A DNA stretch of 64,000 nucleotides from Dactylis glomerata (Eukaryota > Streptophyta > Magnoliopsida > Poales > Poaceae), in assembly GCA_007115705.1 (NCBI GenBank), contig QXEO01000431.1, positions 248,001 through 312,000 of the forward strand, given 5' to 3'. The notes below the pieces were generated by a model that had not been told where the DNA came from, did no database searches, and saw only the letters and a list, made by a program, of their open reading frames with translations. The position numbers and the translations under genes are program-made. This document shows positions 34,248 to 46,662 of the stretch, piece after piece. Position 1 is the first letter of the stretch, and each line of letters starts with the position of its first letter.

Positions 34248-37200
34248 TCACACTTTAGTTTCCTCCTCATCCTGGCTGGAGTCAAAGCCTTCAGCATCCT
34301 CGGCGTCATCCTTCTTTTTCGGCTCGCGGATGTCCTGGACAAAGACCTTGGTGTCGGCATAATCCACATAGCTGTGGGCCAACTCCTGGCGATGCCGGAT
34401 AAACTCTGGATCTGTGGTCCATGTAGATCCTTCGCGCACAGAGCGCAAAGTCTCCAGATTGACCTATTCAAACCAGGATAAGAAGTATGTGAGAGCTTCA
34501 TCAGCTCCCACCCGCGCGTCGGAGTCTCGCCATTCTCTGAGGCAGACTTTCGATAGCTGCAAGTCATTGCCAAGATCAAGAGGGTCAGTGGGGGTCTTTT
34601 GTCCCGGCCAGAGTGCTTGGTGAGCTTCCTGGGCACCAAGGTAGAGATCGTCGGTATATGCAGTCATGGCATTCTTGCAGGCCTCCAGGGCGATCAGCTG
34701 CTCCGACATGTCCCAGTTGGAAGAGTCAACCGGAACGTTTTGGTTCAGCCGATCCACCTGCAGGGCCTTCTCAACGTCCTCAACAGAGGCAGAGAACAAG
34801 CCTAGGAGACAAAGGAGATGTTAGGAATAAGAATATATGTCGGCATGAATGTTATGCCGGAAAAGATTGTGGTATGTCGGACAGGATGTGTCGGGCAAGG
34901 TCAAAGTGAAAGGATTTGAAGCTTACTGGCGAGATTGGCATTGAGCTGGGCAATGTCAACCTCCCATTTGGTGGCCTGCTCCTTCAGGTGCTGCAGTTCA
35001 AGTTTAGCCCCGGAGGCATCAGCCTCTGAAGTGACAAGTAGCCCCCAGACCTTTCTAAGTTGGCCCTCACTCTCCTCCTTCTCGTCCAAAAGCTCAGTAA
35101 TTCGGCCCTTTAGTTGCTCTACTTCAGCTTTGTGGGCGGCGTCCCTTTCATCCAGCTGCTTGGCCACATCCACTGAGGACACACAGTCCTGGTGGCGAGC
35201 CTCAGTGCAGCCTTTTCATCTGCAAGGATTTGAAGTTAAAAGGATTTGAGGTTAAAAGAGTAGGAAAGAATTTGAAGATAGAACACAGTGACAAAGATTG
35301 AAGGATTTGAAGTGCAAAGTGCTTATTTGAAGATTGGCAGAATCCGGCATACCTGTGAGCTCCTTCACTCTCTTAACAAGCTCGGTGACTTGTTCCTCAG
35401 TAGTAGCTGAAAAATGTCGGCAAAGGGTTATGTGTCGGCACATCAAGATGTGTCGGCAAGAAGAATATTGTGAAGTAAAAGAGGAAAGTAATCCGGCATA
35501 TAGTGGTATGTCGGCTGGGTTTACCTTTCTTGGTCAGATCCAGGCGAAGTTTGCTATGCTCGTTGGACAACTTCCGATGCTCGCATATCAGATCATGATA
35601 CATGTCCCGGCGTTCATTGTGCATGCACTGCAGAAGTGTTAGGATTTGATGTGTTATAAGAAAAATTCAACATATCAGAATATTTGAAAATTCTACCAAG
35701 TTTTTATGTTGAAGATTCAGCACAGGTGCTGCGCACCTATCCCGGCTCTCGATGACTAGGATTTGAAGCTCAAATCGAGCTTATATGTCGGTCAGGTGGA
35801 TTTGAAGGTTATGAAAAGTTTTTGTTTTTTGAAGACCCGACATAGGTGCTGCGCACCTATCCCGGCCCTCGGTTACTAGGATTTGAAGCTCCGATCGAGC
35901 TTATATGTCGGGCAGTTAGAAAATCAGCTAAGTTAAAAGAGATATTGGAAAATCTCGGGTGTCTGTATCCTGGACAGCCGACATTTTCGGGGACTGGGGA
36001 GATATGAGGAAAAGTACTTACATTGGTGGCATCCGCCAAGCGGTAAAGCCTCCTCTGGATGCTGAAGAGTTCGCTGGCAATGGCAATGGGCTTGGCCGGT
36101 ATAACATCGGGGTTGCGAGGAGCAGGAGTCCCGGCCAATGATTTCTTCTTGCCAGAGCTGGCAGTGTCCACGAAGTCAGCGTCGTTCCACTTCATGCAAT
36201 ATTCCTTGAGGGACCCAAGGCTGTTATCGCTCTTGGTCCGCAGAGAAACGCAGCCCTCAAGTTCTGGAGTGTGGAAGGAGCTAACCTAGGCTGCTCCCTT
36301 GCCAGTATGGAGTGTCATGGCAGAGCTAGCAGGTGCGGTCTTGCCAGTTGCAGGTGCGTGCTTGACAAGTACCGGCGCGGTCTTGGCAGGTGTCGGCGCG
36401 GTCTTGATGATCTGCGTCATCTTAAAAGTGCTGGTCTTGGCCGGGGCAGCAGTGGTCTTCTCTGGAGCCAGAGTCTTGGGCGCTGGTTTCTCCGGCATGG
36501 CCGGTGTAGCTTGTCCTGGAGAAGCTGATGCCGGATTAGTCCAGACTTCTGGCACTTCGGGGCTCTTCCCCTTGTCTATGCCGGCGCTCTTGTCGCCTGC
36601 GCCGGCATTCTCAGCAGTTTCGGCGCCACTGGCATTGGTGCCGGTGTCAGGAGCATCTTGTTGAGCCCCCGTGTCCATGTCGACATCGGGGGCAGAGGTA
36701 TCTTGTTCCGGCGGAGGATCGTCCTTCGCCGGGGTAGAAGTCTTTTTGGGCACAGGCGAAGATGCCCGCGCCGAAGAGCTAGCGTGGCTGGTAGTCGGGA
36801 TATCTGTGCGCGCTGGAGATGCCGGCTTATCAGTATGAGGGATAGCACTAGAGCTAGTGGCATGCTCCGGAGCAAGTGGAGCCCGGAGAAAGAAAAGAAC
36901 AAGTTAGTAAGCTGAAGAAGAAGAATCCCGGAAATAATGAGAAGGGAAGAAATTTACCCCGATGCAACAGGCCTCTGCTTCTTGGGGAAGGGCACGCCGA
37001 CCTTTTGCCTCTTCATTGTCTGAGTTGGTTCAGGCTGGGGCTTAACTCCATGTTTCCGGCTGACGCGTGCTCCGGTGGAGGGAGGTCCCTGGTTCAGAGG
37101 GGCAGCGTCTACGACTTCCTCGTCCGGGATAACTGAGGACGGCATTGTAGGAAAGGCATAAGCAAGCGGCATTGGGTCTAGGTACATCCGGCAATCCCCA

Positions 37201-38480
37201 TCAGAATCATCATCACTCCAGTCTTGAATGGAATGCCGGGATGAGGAGGCCTTACCCGCGGCAGAAGCGGCGTGGGGGTTCTTGGGCATCTTGTCTTCGT
37301 GATCCGGATCTTTAGGATCCGGAATAGTGCGGTCTGGAGCGATGATAATCCGGGAATTCTCCAAGTCCTAGAAGCTAAACTTCTGCGAAAGAGAAAGAAA
37401 GTTGATTAGAAACAAGTAATATGTCGGAAACGAGGATATGTCGGATCAAGCATAAATATACCGGCTAAGTAAATATGTCAGGCTATGAGCAATAAGTGTC
37501 GGCAAAGATTAAAGAGTATACCGTAGGGGCGGGGCGATCCCGGCTGTATGGCTCAAGCCCCCAGGCAAAGACAGTCTGTGAAGACTTGCAGATATCTTTT
37601 ACCCGCCGCAGAATGTCGGTGGGGCTCAGTTCGTGTGTCGAGTAGGGTCCATGGCCCCGCTCATCTGGCATATCTTAGGAGACCGGCGCTGAAGAGGAGA
37701 AACAGGCCGGCTAATGAAGCAGGCAATGATATCCTCCGGTGTTAGGCTGGCATCTCGAAGGTCATCCTTAACCCGGTGGAGAGCATTGACTGCCCCCACT
37801 GTGTTCTTCGGGTTGTAGGTCCAGTTCCTCATCTCGTTGGGCGGAATATTGACATAAGTCGGCAGGTTGAGCAGGTCGACATCTGTAGTGTTCTGCACAT
37901 AGAAGAAGCTTTTCTGCCACTTCTTGCATGACTCGAGCAACTCTATCTTTGGAAAGTCAGAGCCTTTCCGAGACATGATGGTGGCCGCACCACATTGGGT
38001 CATGGGGCAATCCTTCTTTTCCTTAGCAGTTTCTGGGGGAGCATCTTTGTCCCGGGGCTCCTGGGCACTTTGCTTCCGCAGTTGGAAGTATTTGGCCCAT
38101 CCTTGGACGAAGGGTTCTACGCCAGCGTAGCCCTCGCAAAAAGTAGCGAAGGCCAACAGAATCATGACAGCATTTGCCGGCAAGTGGTGAGGTTGGAGGT
38201 CATAATGGTCCAGGAAGTCCCGAAAGAAGTCACTAACCGGGAGAGCGAATTCTTGCTCAAAGTGTGAGATGAAGACCACTCTCTCGGTCGGCTCAGGTGT
38301 CGGCATGATTTCGCCGGCAGGCAGATGGCATGCTACGCTGGCTGGGACACGTCGGGTGGTGGTTATCCAGGATATGTCGGCCGGGGTCACCTCAGACCCT
38401 TCCCAGCCGGAACGTCCCTGAGGTTGGGCCGGGTTATCTTCTTCCGGCGCAGAAGTGGCCTTCATACTGGAGGAGGCCAT
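34248..38480 (-). pseudogene. Antisense seven-exon accessory gene of B, broken
   Basis: Minus-strand exons align one for one with the C gene: 38480-37522, 37383-36958, ~36884-36022, 35627-35525 (103 bp), 35406-35353 (54 bp), 35219-34927 and 34801-34248. Exons 4 and 5 have exactly the same length as in C. Defects are a 7-base deletion near 37640 (frame ends at PTRHTN), a TAG in exon 2 near 37368, a damaged exon 3 acceptor, a TAG near 36287, a one-base deletion at the start of exon 6 and a truncated last exon at the D2 junction. The N-terminal region (residues 1-~310) resembles PF04195-type putative gypsy transposon proteins. The middle is P/A/T-rich, then coiled coils. It lies downstream of and opposite to pol. 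Confidence 0.88.
35711..35920 (-). repeat. 120-bp tandem repeat in intron 3 of the B accessory gene, ~1.7 copies
   Basis: AGGTGCTGCGCACCT occurs at about 35723 and 35843, 120 bases apart, in otherwise similar units. The same repeat with the same period is in C intron 3. Confidence 0.85.
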
Positions 38481-39547
38481 TGATTTGGCCGGAACAGGGC
38501 GTGAGAGCCAGAGTCCCGTACTGTTAGTCCTAGCAGAAGCAGAATAAAGGGTGGAAAGTTAGTCTCTCCGACAAACAAGTCTCACATAAGTTAGTAGGAA
38601 AGAAAGATCTACCGTCGCTATTAAATCAAAGGTAATACGGGCAATATTTCTAAGCGAAGGACACCTATGAACTCACAGAGGAGGAAAACCGCAATGCTAA
38701 TCGAATCAATCGGAGGCTATGCAAAGCAACTAGAGGAGATCTAAGCCAGAGAGACTCACAGTATAGAGCTGCAAAGTAGCATGGAGGAAGAACTCACCGG
38801 AGTTGAGTCGACAGCGGCGGACCAACGGAGAGTTTCCAGAGAGGATGGCGACCTCCCCAAACAGTGTACCAATGAGGAAGAAGAGCGGCGGCAGCATTGA
38901 GGAAGACGTCGAGGTCCAGTGAGCACTAGCGCCGACAGAGAAGGAAGCGATGGCGGTGCAGGTTCTCGGGAGATTCATCCGGCGGAGGAGCGCTAAAGGT
39001 GGAGAGCCAGAGGAAGAAGAAGGAGTGGGGTAAAAATGGCTAAGTTACCCCGCTCCCCTATTTATACCCAAGGGACTGAGGTCGTGGGCATGGCGGTAGT
39101 GTTCCACTACCGCGACAGTTACTGAGTTCGGGTGCCACGTGTGGGCACGACGTGGGGCGGCGGCGGTTCTAATAACCGTGCCACTAGGCAGTTATGGCAG
39201 TAATGGCAGGCAATGATCATACTGTGAACCGTCACTTGATGTGACCATTCGCAGTAGCAGAGCAGTTACGAATTTCGAGGTAGAATGTCAGACTTAGCTT
39301 CTCGAAGAAGTTTCAGCTAAGTGCCGGCAAGACCAAACTTGAAACATGTCCTATCCGGAATACCTTCGGGACTGGCCGGAATAACTTTTAACGAAGGAAG
39401 AGGTGCCGGCATATAGATAGCGGGCCGGCATAAAATCAATCGTCGGCATATAATCAAGGAGCTGGGATATCATAAAAGAGATGGTATGTTGAACCTGCCA
39501 AGGCCCCTCAGTTAAAACTGGGGGACCTCGACAGCTTCGGGGACTAG
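38481..39547 (-). promoter_or_regulatory. 5' leader, intron and promoter of the B accessory gene
   Basis: On the minus strand a TATA box (TATAAATA, 39066-39059) lies ~580 bases before the ATG. A GC-rich leader follows, and an acceptor-like CTTCTGCTAG precedes GACTAACAG about 45 bases before the ATG, suggesting a 5'UTR intron. C has the same arrangement. The end near the LTR carries CCGGCATAT motifs (39410-39450) and the B polypurine tract (CTTCGGGGACTAG before 39548). Confidence 0.7.
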
Positions 39548-40475
39548 TGTCGGGGGGATGACCCCCGGTAGGGTCAAGAGACTAGAAAGATATGAGGAAA
39601 GTGGTTGAGTTTATGATGGTTGACCAAGGTTGGGCCTGGCCGGCATATAGCAGTACCGACCAGGCCGGCATATAAGCCGTATCCCGGCCAGTGTTCGGAT
39701 ATGTCGGCATAGCCGGGATACATGATAATGAGTGCCGGCATATACATAGATATGCCGGCCTAACCAAGTTGTTATATTATGCAGGAACAGGGGAGGCCGG
39801 ATTACCCGACCTTGGGTCGTTGGTCCAGTATATAGGTCCGGGATATGGCCAACGTCTATATCCGGGATACAGAAGTCAACTAAGGGGTCACATCCCTACA
39901 ATCAAGGAGAGAACCTTCCAAGCATGGAGGGAGATCATGATGATAGGGTGCACAGTGGTGGTCTACCAACCATCACTATGCCAAAGTACAGTCCTTACCT
40001 CACAGTGGTAAGGTCACAGTCGCAGAGGTACAAAGTACAGGGATGCTGTGTCCCATCGAGAGCAATCAGGGAGAAAGTCAAGGGTCTCTGCCATCGTCAG
40101 CATGTCCTATTTGGAGTGTAGTTGGTGTCTCTTGGTCCCATGTGACCGTTGTAACCCTGGCCACCCCGATATAAGGTGGCATAGGGAACCCTAGCAAAGG
40201 GTTGGTCATTCAGTAGTCTTACACTTAGCAGTTGATCTTCTTCCTCTAGCAGAGAGCTTGGAAGCACCATTGTTGTACAATCCATCGATCCAGAGATATA
40301 CAAGCAGTAGAGCAGGAGTAGGGGTGTTATCTCCTTACGAGAGCCCCGAACCTGGGTAGATCTGAGTCACTTTCTGTCGTGCTTCTTAGTACGCTTCCCT
40401 CTCCCGAATCCTCCAGCACCTAGTTCGGCCCCATTTAAGCCATCCCATGGCATATGTTGTTTCACCACGACGACA
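39548..40475 (+). repeat. 3' LTR of B
   Basis: 928 bp, the same length as the 5' LTR, with about 25 substitutions. The TATA box reads GATATAA here against TATATAA in the 5' copy. Confidence 0.95.
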
Positions 40476-40480
40476 GTAGT

Positions 40481-41970
40481 TGAAGCTATTGGGGATCCCG
40501 ATTGGATTGAAGCAACAAATGATGAACTCCATAGCTTTGAGCGAAACAGGTTTGGTCTCTAGTGGAGAGACCCAAAGACCACAAGATTAATGTAATTGGG
40601 ACCAAGTGAATTTTCAAGAACAAGCAAGATGAAAATGGGCTCGTTGTTCGCAACAAGACAAGGTTAGTTGCGCAAGGTTACTCACAAGTCGAAGGTATGG
40701 ACTATGAGGACACCTTTGTGCCGGTTGCTCATTTTGAAGCTATTCGCCTTTTACTTCCTTACGCATCTTTTCATGATTTCAAGCTTTATCAAATGGATGT
40801 GAAAAGTGCTTTTCTAAATGGTCCTTTCAAAGAAGTGTCATATGTTGCTCAACCCTCGTGTTTCGAAGATCCACACTATCCCGACCATGTGTATTTACTC
40901 CATAAGGCACTCTATGGTCGCAAGCAAGCTCCACGTGCTTGGTATGAGTACCTTAAGAATTTTTACTCAAGGACGGGTTTATTATGGGTAAGGTCGATTC
41001 CACCCTTTTCACCAAGCGGGTTAAAGGGGGTGGCATTTTCTTATTTCAAATTTATGTTGATGACATTATCTTTGGTGGTACTAGTCAAATGCATAACAAG
41101 CAATTTTCTGAGTTGATGACTAGGAAATTTGAGATGTCCATGATGTGGGAGTTGAAGTTTTTCTTAGGTTTTCAAGTAAAGCAACTTTGTGAAAGAACCT
41201 TCATCTCCCAAGAGAAATATGCTCTTGATATGATCAAGAAATTCAATATGGACAAATCTAAAGTCAAGGTTGCCAAGACTCCAATGCCAACCAATGGGCA
41301 ACTTGGACTTTGTGAAGAAGAAAAGGATGTGGATCAAAAGGTATATAGTTCTATGATTGGATCCTTGCTTTATCTTTGTGCATCTAGACCCAATATTTCA
41401 TTGAGTGTAGGTTTATGTGCTCGATATCAAGCCGCTCCAAAGGAGAGCCATTTGATGGCGGTCAAACAGATCCTTAGATACCTTGCTCACACTCCATGCC
41501 TTGGACTTTGGTATCCCAAAGGTGCCACTTTTTCTCTTGTTGGTTACTCGGACTCCGATTGGGCTGGAGACAAGGTTGACCGGAAGTCTACTTCGGGCAC
41601 TTGTCAATTTCTTAGAAGATCTTTGGTGAGTTGGAAGTCAAAGAAGCAAAATTGCACATCTATGTCCACCGCCGAAGCCGAGTATGTTGCCGCGGCAAGT
41701 TGTTGTGCCCAATTACTTTGGATGAAGCAAACCTTGAAGGACTTTGGGGTTACTTGTAGAGTTATGCCACTCTTATGTTATAATGAAAGTGCCATCAAGA
41801 TTGCACATAATCCCGTGCAACATGAGAGGACCAAGCATATTGATATTCGTCATCATTTCCTCCGTGATCATGTGAATCTTGAAAATATCTCTCTTATGCA
41901 TATCAAGACCGAAGAGCAATTGGCGGATATTTTCACGAAGCCTTTGGATGAAGCAAATTTTGTAGGCTAA
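40481..41970 (+). pseudogene. pol: Reverse transcriptase-RNase H part of A pol, broken
   Basis: The copia frame resumes as VEAIGDPDWIEATNDELHSF, with stops before 40697. It then shows LYQMDVKSAFLNG, LYGRKQAPRAWYEYL, a frameshift near 40985, an intact YVDDIIFG catalytic box, TPMPTN, the RNase H motifs SDSDWAGD and STAEAEYVAA, and the C-terminal EQLADIFTKPLD. It ends at 41970. Confidence 0.9.
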
Positions 41971-43268
41971 GGCATGAGCTTGGTATCTTGGATCCTAAAA
42001 ACTTGAGCTTGATTTCTTGACCACACCTTACTCTTTGTTTATTGTGTTTAGTTGCACCACACATGTAGGGCGAGTCATTTTGCCATGTCTTGGCATAATG
42101 CATACCTATATGTGCGACATCACTAGACCCAATGTCATGATATGGGCCCTAGGATTTATCTTCGTGGTGCCATGACATTTGTGCTTAACATAGGGGGAGC
42201 AATCCCCCGCCATTCATTTGCCTCCTTTACTTATTGGTCCATTTATTTGAGGCTTGTTGATCTCTTAAAGTTCAAATCTTGCCCCATGCTTCTTGTTGTC
42301 TTTTTCTGCATTTTTCCATTTATTTGGTCATGATAGAACGTATTTACCCTGCTTTTACTGGAAAAATATGCATGCTAATTTTTTCACCGACGATTCCTGA
42401 GTCTTCTGGCCACGTCGGAGCAGCTCCGGATTCTACTCCGGGCCAGCCCGGAACACAGCCCGGAGCGGCTCCGGCCCACTCCGGTGTGACCAGACCCCTT
42501 AAGGGTCAGGCTCTCCCTTACACACTTCATTCACCTACTCCACCCGCCCGCGTTAGGGTTTGTGTAGCCACCACCAGCCGCCCACATAGCCGCCGCCAGC
42601 CGCCCCCACTGCTGCCGCCAGCCGCCCCCACCTCCGCCGCCTCCGCCCCCATCCCCACCCTCACTCCTCCTTGGAAGCTCGTGCTCGTCTCCTTTGCCAC
42701 GACCTTGGGTGTCCACCCACCAAGGTCGTGCTAGTCGCTCTCCTCTGCCAGGTTAGGGCAAGGAGATCCATGTCATCGACCTTGGGTAATCTTCCGGTCC
42801 TTCCCCCTCCTCGATTTCTCCTTATTGCTCCACATTCTTGTGAAATCGAGGTTTCTAGGGTTAGCCTTGCTTTCTCATGGAGTCCACCCATTTTTCTTTC
42901 CTCCATGGTCTCCCCTAGCATGCTTTACACCTTGCCGATGTTGTGAGCCAGCTTGAGGATTTTTGGGGCTCGATGTGCAGCCCGGAGTACCACCCGGAGC
43001 CACTCCAGACCTTGCTCCGGCCAGTTTGGAGCAGGACCTGGAGCAGCTTTGGCCCGTACTTTGGCCTGCCCAGAGATGCCCAACTTGCCTCCTTCTGCAC
43101 ATCGTCCTCATGTATTGCTACTTGGACTCTTTTTCTTTGGCATGCACATTTATCTTTTGGTATTTGTTAGGTTTTGGCTTCTCCACAGGTGACAGTGTTG
43201 ACCGCCTTGAGACTCATGAAGCTCGTTGGAAGAGGAACCCTATTCTGAAGCAACACGAGTCCAGAGTG
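41971..43268 (+). other. Spacer after A pol
   Basis: No supported gene. It contains the first AGGGGGAG motif (42192), a GC-rich CCGCCN repeat tract (42545-42665) whose open frames are composition artefacts, and an acceptor-like CTTCTCCACAG near 43188 ahead of the third ORF. Confidence 0.55.
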
Positions 43269-45322
43269 ATGCCTCCTAGGGATTCTAAGAAGCCCCTTCC
43301 TCCTGCTCATGGCCGTGTGAAGGCCCATACTCCCTTGGGAAAGGGAAGAGGCCATGTTAGTGGCAGTCGTTCATGTAATAAGAGTGAGATTGCTAGTGCC
43401 TCTAGTAATGAAGATGATGATGATGCTAGTTCTGACAGTGTTGAGTTTGATGGGGCTGAGATTGAAGCGGAGGATGTTGCTGAAGAAGAGACTAAAATTG
43501 GTGAGGATGGTTGGGAGGTTGACCGTGTTCCTACGGAGACTATTCGCAAGATGCACATCTGCAAGTGGCGTGCTTTGAGGAGGTTGAATCCGTACCATTT
43601 TAGCTCCCGTAAAAATAATGAAGACCTTAGGTTTTGGACCAATGCTCAATAGAATATTATGCATGATGTCTATCTCTCTATGTCCAAACGGTCTACCATT
43701 GCTCGAGCCAAGTCCCTTAACACCAACTGGATGTATCTTCATGGGGATGAGGCTCCTCTCCTTCATCACCTATTGGAAGGTTTGGGTCTTTGGCGCCTTG
43801 CTTGCTTCAATCAAAACTATTGTCCTGAGCTTGTGCAACAATTCTATTGCACCATCTACTATCATAAGAGTGGACCCTATGATATTACTTGGATATGTGG
43901 AAACCATAAGATCTCAAGCACCAAGTTAGACTTTGTTACTTCTCTTGGTGGTACTCGACTATGTGAGCATGAGAATATGCATGCTCAGCTTACTGCTCCT
44001 AAGGGAAGACCTTCTGTTCTGCTACCCCACTGACCAGAGCAGCAAGCCGGGTGTGATTAGCTCTATGTATCCCGCTTACCACCAGCTTGCTTATGTGCTT
44101 AAGCATACTAACTGTCAGAAGGCGGGAGACTACTCTGCTATCCCAGGCCACATGGTCAACATCATAATTCATACGTCTTGCTCATCCTGACTCCATTCGC
44201 CCTGTTGATGGTATTGATTTTATCTGGCAAGAGATTCACAATGGAGTCATTGAGAGATGGTCGCCTGCTTATGCTCCTTATCTTCACTGGTTCTTCATGT
44301 CTGCTGCTAGCAAGCATTGGTCTGATATTATATCTGGACGGCGGTTAGTCACCCATGAGCTGCACACCCCCACGGTTGTGCCGGGCCCTGTTCCTCCTGA
44401 GTATGCTACTTCTATTCAGCCCAGATCTCGCCTGTCTGGTGCTTCTCGGCCCTTTGAGCATGGCAGCAAGAAGCGCCATGATCCCCAGTCTCAGGCCGAT
44501 CCCTCCACTGGACAGCATGTTTCAGCTCCTCCGCAGAAAGGGGGAGTAGGTGCCTTCTTCTGAAGTTTGTTTTTCACTTGCCGAGAAGCCCGTTCCTATA
44601 GTCATGATGCCAGAGATTTGCCAAGGAAGGGCTCCGCCTTTAGAATGCAGATCACAGAGCTCAGGGTCTCACTTCTGAGGAGGATCCTCCTGAGTTGGCT
44701 CCCACTGCCTATGTTGATATTTCGATGCCCGATGTCACCGATGCTGATTGGTATTCCTACTTTGGTGGTGGCTATGGAGGTGGTTTTGATGGTGGCTTTG
44801 GTGGTGCTTCAGCTTATGCTCCCGGTGGCTATGGAGGCTCTTATGTCGATCCTCAAGGTGGTACTCATGATGGTGAAGCGAGTGGCTCCGCTCATGATGA
44901 GTGATGGTTTTATTGCCTTGTCTACTCTATTTTTCTCCTTTTTGGTGCTTCAGTGCCAAAGGGGGAGAAGGAAGTAGAGTTCTATTTTACTTGGATTTCG
45001 CGTGAGTCATTTCACATATTTTGTGTTTATTCGTGCTTATTGACTTGTGTACTCGATTGCTTGATTTGGTTTTATGTTGGACATCCTTGTGGTACTTCGT
45101 CGTCATGAGAGGACAAGCACTTATCTATGCATGGTGATGTATTATTACTTACTATTATTCTTTCTCCATGTTATCCTTTAACTTGTCCTTATTCCATGCC
45201 TTTACTATTGTTGTTATTATATCTTGGCATAGTTTATTTTGAGCTAGGGGGAGTTTGCTCTAAATATATTTGCATCTTGAGAACTCTAATCCTAGTTGTC
45301 ATCGTACACCAAAAAGGGGGAG
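42192..45322 (+). other. Five dispersed polypurine motifs AGGGGGAG in the A 3' region
   Basis: AGGGGGAG at 42192, 44539, 44960, 45246 and 45315. The last one (AAAAAGGGGGAGAT) adjoins the 3' LTR and is the functional polypurine tract. Repeated polypurine motifs after pol are a described Sirevirus feature. Confidence 0.75.
43269..44904 (+). pseudogene. Third ORF of A (accessory, env position), broken
   Basis: From the ATG at 43269 (MPPRDSKKPLPP) a basic then acidic N-terminus (SNEDDDDASSDS) leads to a helical region (RKMHICKWRALRRLNPYHF). After a stop near 43650 come LHHLLEGLGLWRLACFNQNY and LVQQFYCTIYYH, similar to plant putative transposon proteins (PF20167-like). Further stops lie at about 44032 and beyond, a middle part follows (MSAASKHWSDIIS, 44297-44563) and a glycine-rich tail ends at 44904 (GGGYGGGFDGGFGG). 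In Sireviruses this position holds the env-like gene. I see no membrane segment that would support envelope function. Confidence 0.6.
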
Positions 45323-45324
45323 AT

Positions 45325-46632
45325 TGTAAGGACAAAATGCCCTTATATTTATTTTGGTGATGATGACACTTATTTATGGGACTAATATAATCTCCAAGTT
45401 TCATTTTCAGATTTAGTCCCTTGTGTTGATAGTGGTGAGAGGATGGAGACCCCCCCCCCAATTCAAAAATAAGAAAAGAGATGGCATACTCCTTTTTCGG
45501 TTATTATTTGAGTAATAGGTATACCACAGGCTCTCGATGAACTTGTTGAGACAAATCATTTTCATATAAAATTCCCACCTCATTTCTAAGCCCAAAAGAT
45601 CAAAATCCAGTTTGCACTTGTCTGTCTGCCGCAGCCGGAGTAGGGGCCGGAGCAGCTCTGGGCTGTACTTGGGCAGAGCAGTGAAGCTGCTAGGCTTCCA
45701 GCTCTGCTCCAGAGTACCACCCAGAGCTGTTCCGGGCTAGGCTGGAGCAGCGGTCGGAGCAGCTCCAGACCATACTCCAGGCGGAACAGTGAAGCTAGCA
45801 TGCTTTCACTCTACTCCGGAGCACTTGCCAGAGCTGCTCTGGGCTAGGCCGGAGCAGCGGCCGGAGCCACTCCAGGCCACTCCGGAGTGACAAAAACTTG
45901 CTACAACGGTCACATTTGGGGGGGGGGCTTTATAAGCTGCCCCCTTCTTCTCCAAGTGGTACCTAAGCACGAAAAAGAGCTCTTGTTCCTCACTTTCTCT
46001 CTCCTCCATTGTTGAGCTCCATATTTCCTAGAAATCTCTCATTCCCCCAACCAAACCCTAATTCATTTGGGAATCAAGAGAGGAGGTCTTGATCTACATT
46101 TCCACCAAGCCAAAAGTGATTCCTCCTCAAGTTCATCAAGTTTCTTTTTACTCTTGGGTTTGTTGGGAAACCCTAGGCGTGCTAGGTCGCCCGGAAGCTT
46201 CCGGGTTATGGATTTGCTTCTAGAAAGTTTGTAAAGGTTTGGAGACCACCTCAAGGTCTACCATGAGTGATTGAGCTCCTTCTCGGTGGAGGAGGCTCAA
46301 GGAGAAGAAGGTGAGCCTCCGTGGCGTTCGGGAGTCCTTGGTGGTAACCTGCACCTCTCCAACGGTGATTAGCTTCCCCCCAAGGAAGTGAACATCGGGA
46401 TACATCTTTGTCTCCGTGTGCCTCGGTTATTCCTAATTGAGTTCTCTTACTTGTGGTTTACCTTTGTGATAGCCTTCGTGCTTGAAGTATTTCCTTGTAT
46501 CTTGTTAGAGTGGTTCCACTTAGTTGTTAGGCTCATCTTTGTTATCCGCATAGCCTAAGACTTGTGTAAAGAATAAGTAAAATTTGTAGAAACCTATTCA
46601 CCCCCCTCTAGGTTACCATCTCTATCCTTTCA
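45325..46632 (+). repeat. 3' LTR of A
   Basis: 1308 bp, starting TGTAAGGACAAAATGCCC and ending ATCCTTTCA. TTTATAAG near 45930 is a plausible promoter. It follows the polypurine tract with two intervening bases. Confidence 0.9.
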
Positions 46633-46662
46633 AAAGCCCATGAGACCGGCTCGCGAGCTGCG

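Larger units (their letters stand above)
13315..40475 (+). mobile_element. B: Ty3/gypsy retrotransposon with antisense gene, itself nested
   Basis: Two 928-bp LTRs (13315-14242, 39548-40475) flanked by the 5-bp duplication GTAGT (13310-13314, 40476-40480), inserted in the pol of A. Removing B rejoins the copia frame. Internal order is primer site, gag-protease, reverse transcriptase (cut by D2), a gap, then the antisense accessory gene. The remaining RNase H and the integrase are missing around the D2 insertion. Hand comparison of the LTRs gives about 25 differences, or 2.7 percent, suggesting about 1 million years at 1.3e-8 per site per year. Confidence 0.95.
8062..46632 (+). mobile_element. 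A: Ty1/copia Sirevirus-like retrotransposon (host of the nest)
   Basis: Plus-strand copia element: partial 5' LTR, tRNA-Met-type primer site, gag, protease-integrase, then reverse transcriptase-RNase H after the B insertion, a third ORF region, repeated polypurine motifs and a full 3' LTR. Integrase before reverse transcriptase shows copia. The long region after pol, coiled-coil gag and multiple AGGGGGAG motifs fit the Sirevirus (Maximus/SIRE) lineage. Its LTRs differ by roughly 10 percent by eye, so it is the oldest datable element here. Confidence 0.85.

Noticed and set aside
42545..42665. CCGCCN-rich open frames
   Set aside because: Composition-driven frames on both strands in low-complexity DNA, with no domain.
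43269..44904. Envelope gene of the Sirevirus-like element
   Set aside because: The position fits, but no signal peptide or membrane segment is seen and the sequence resembles a different accessory class.
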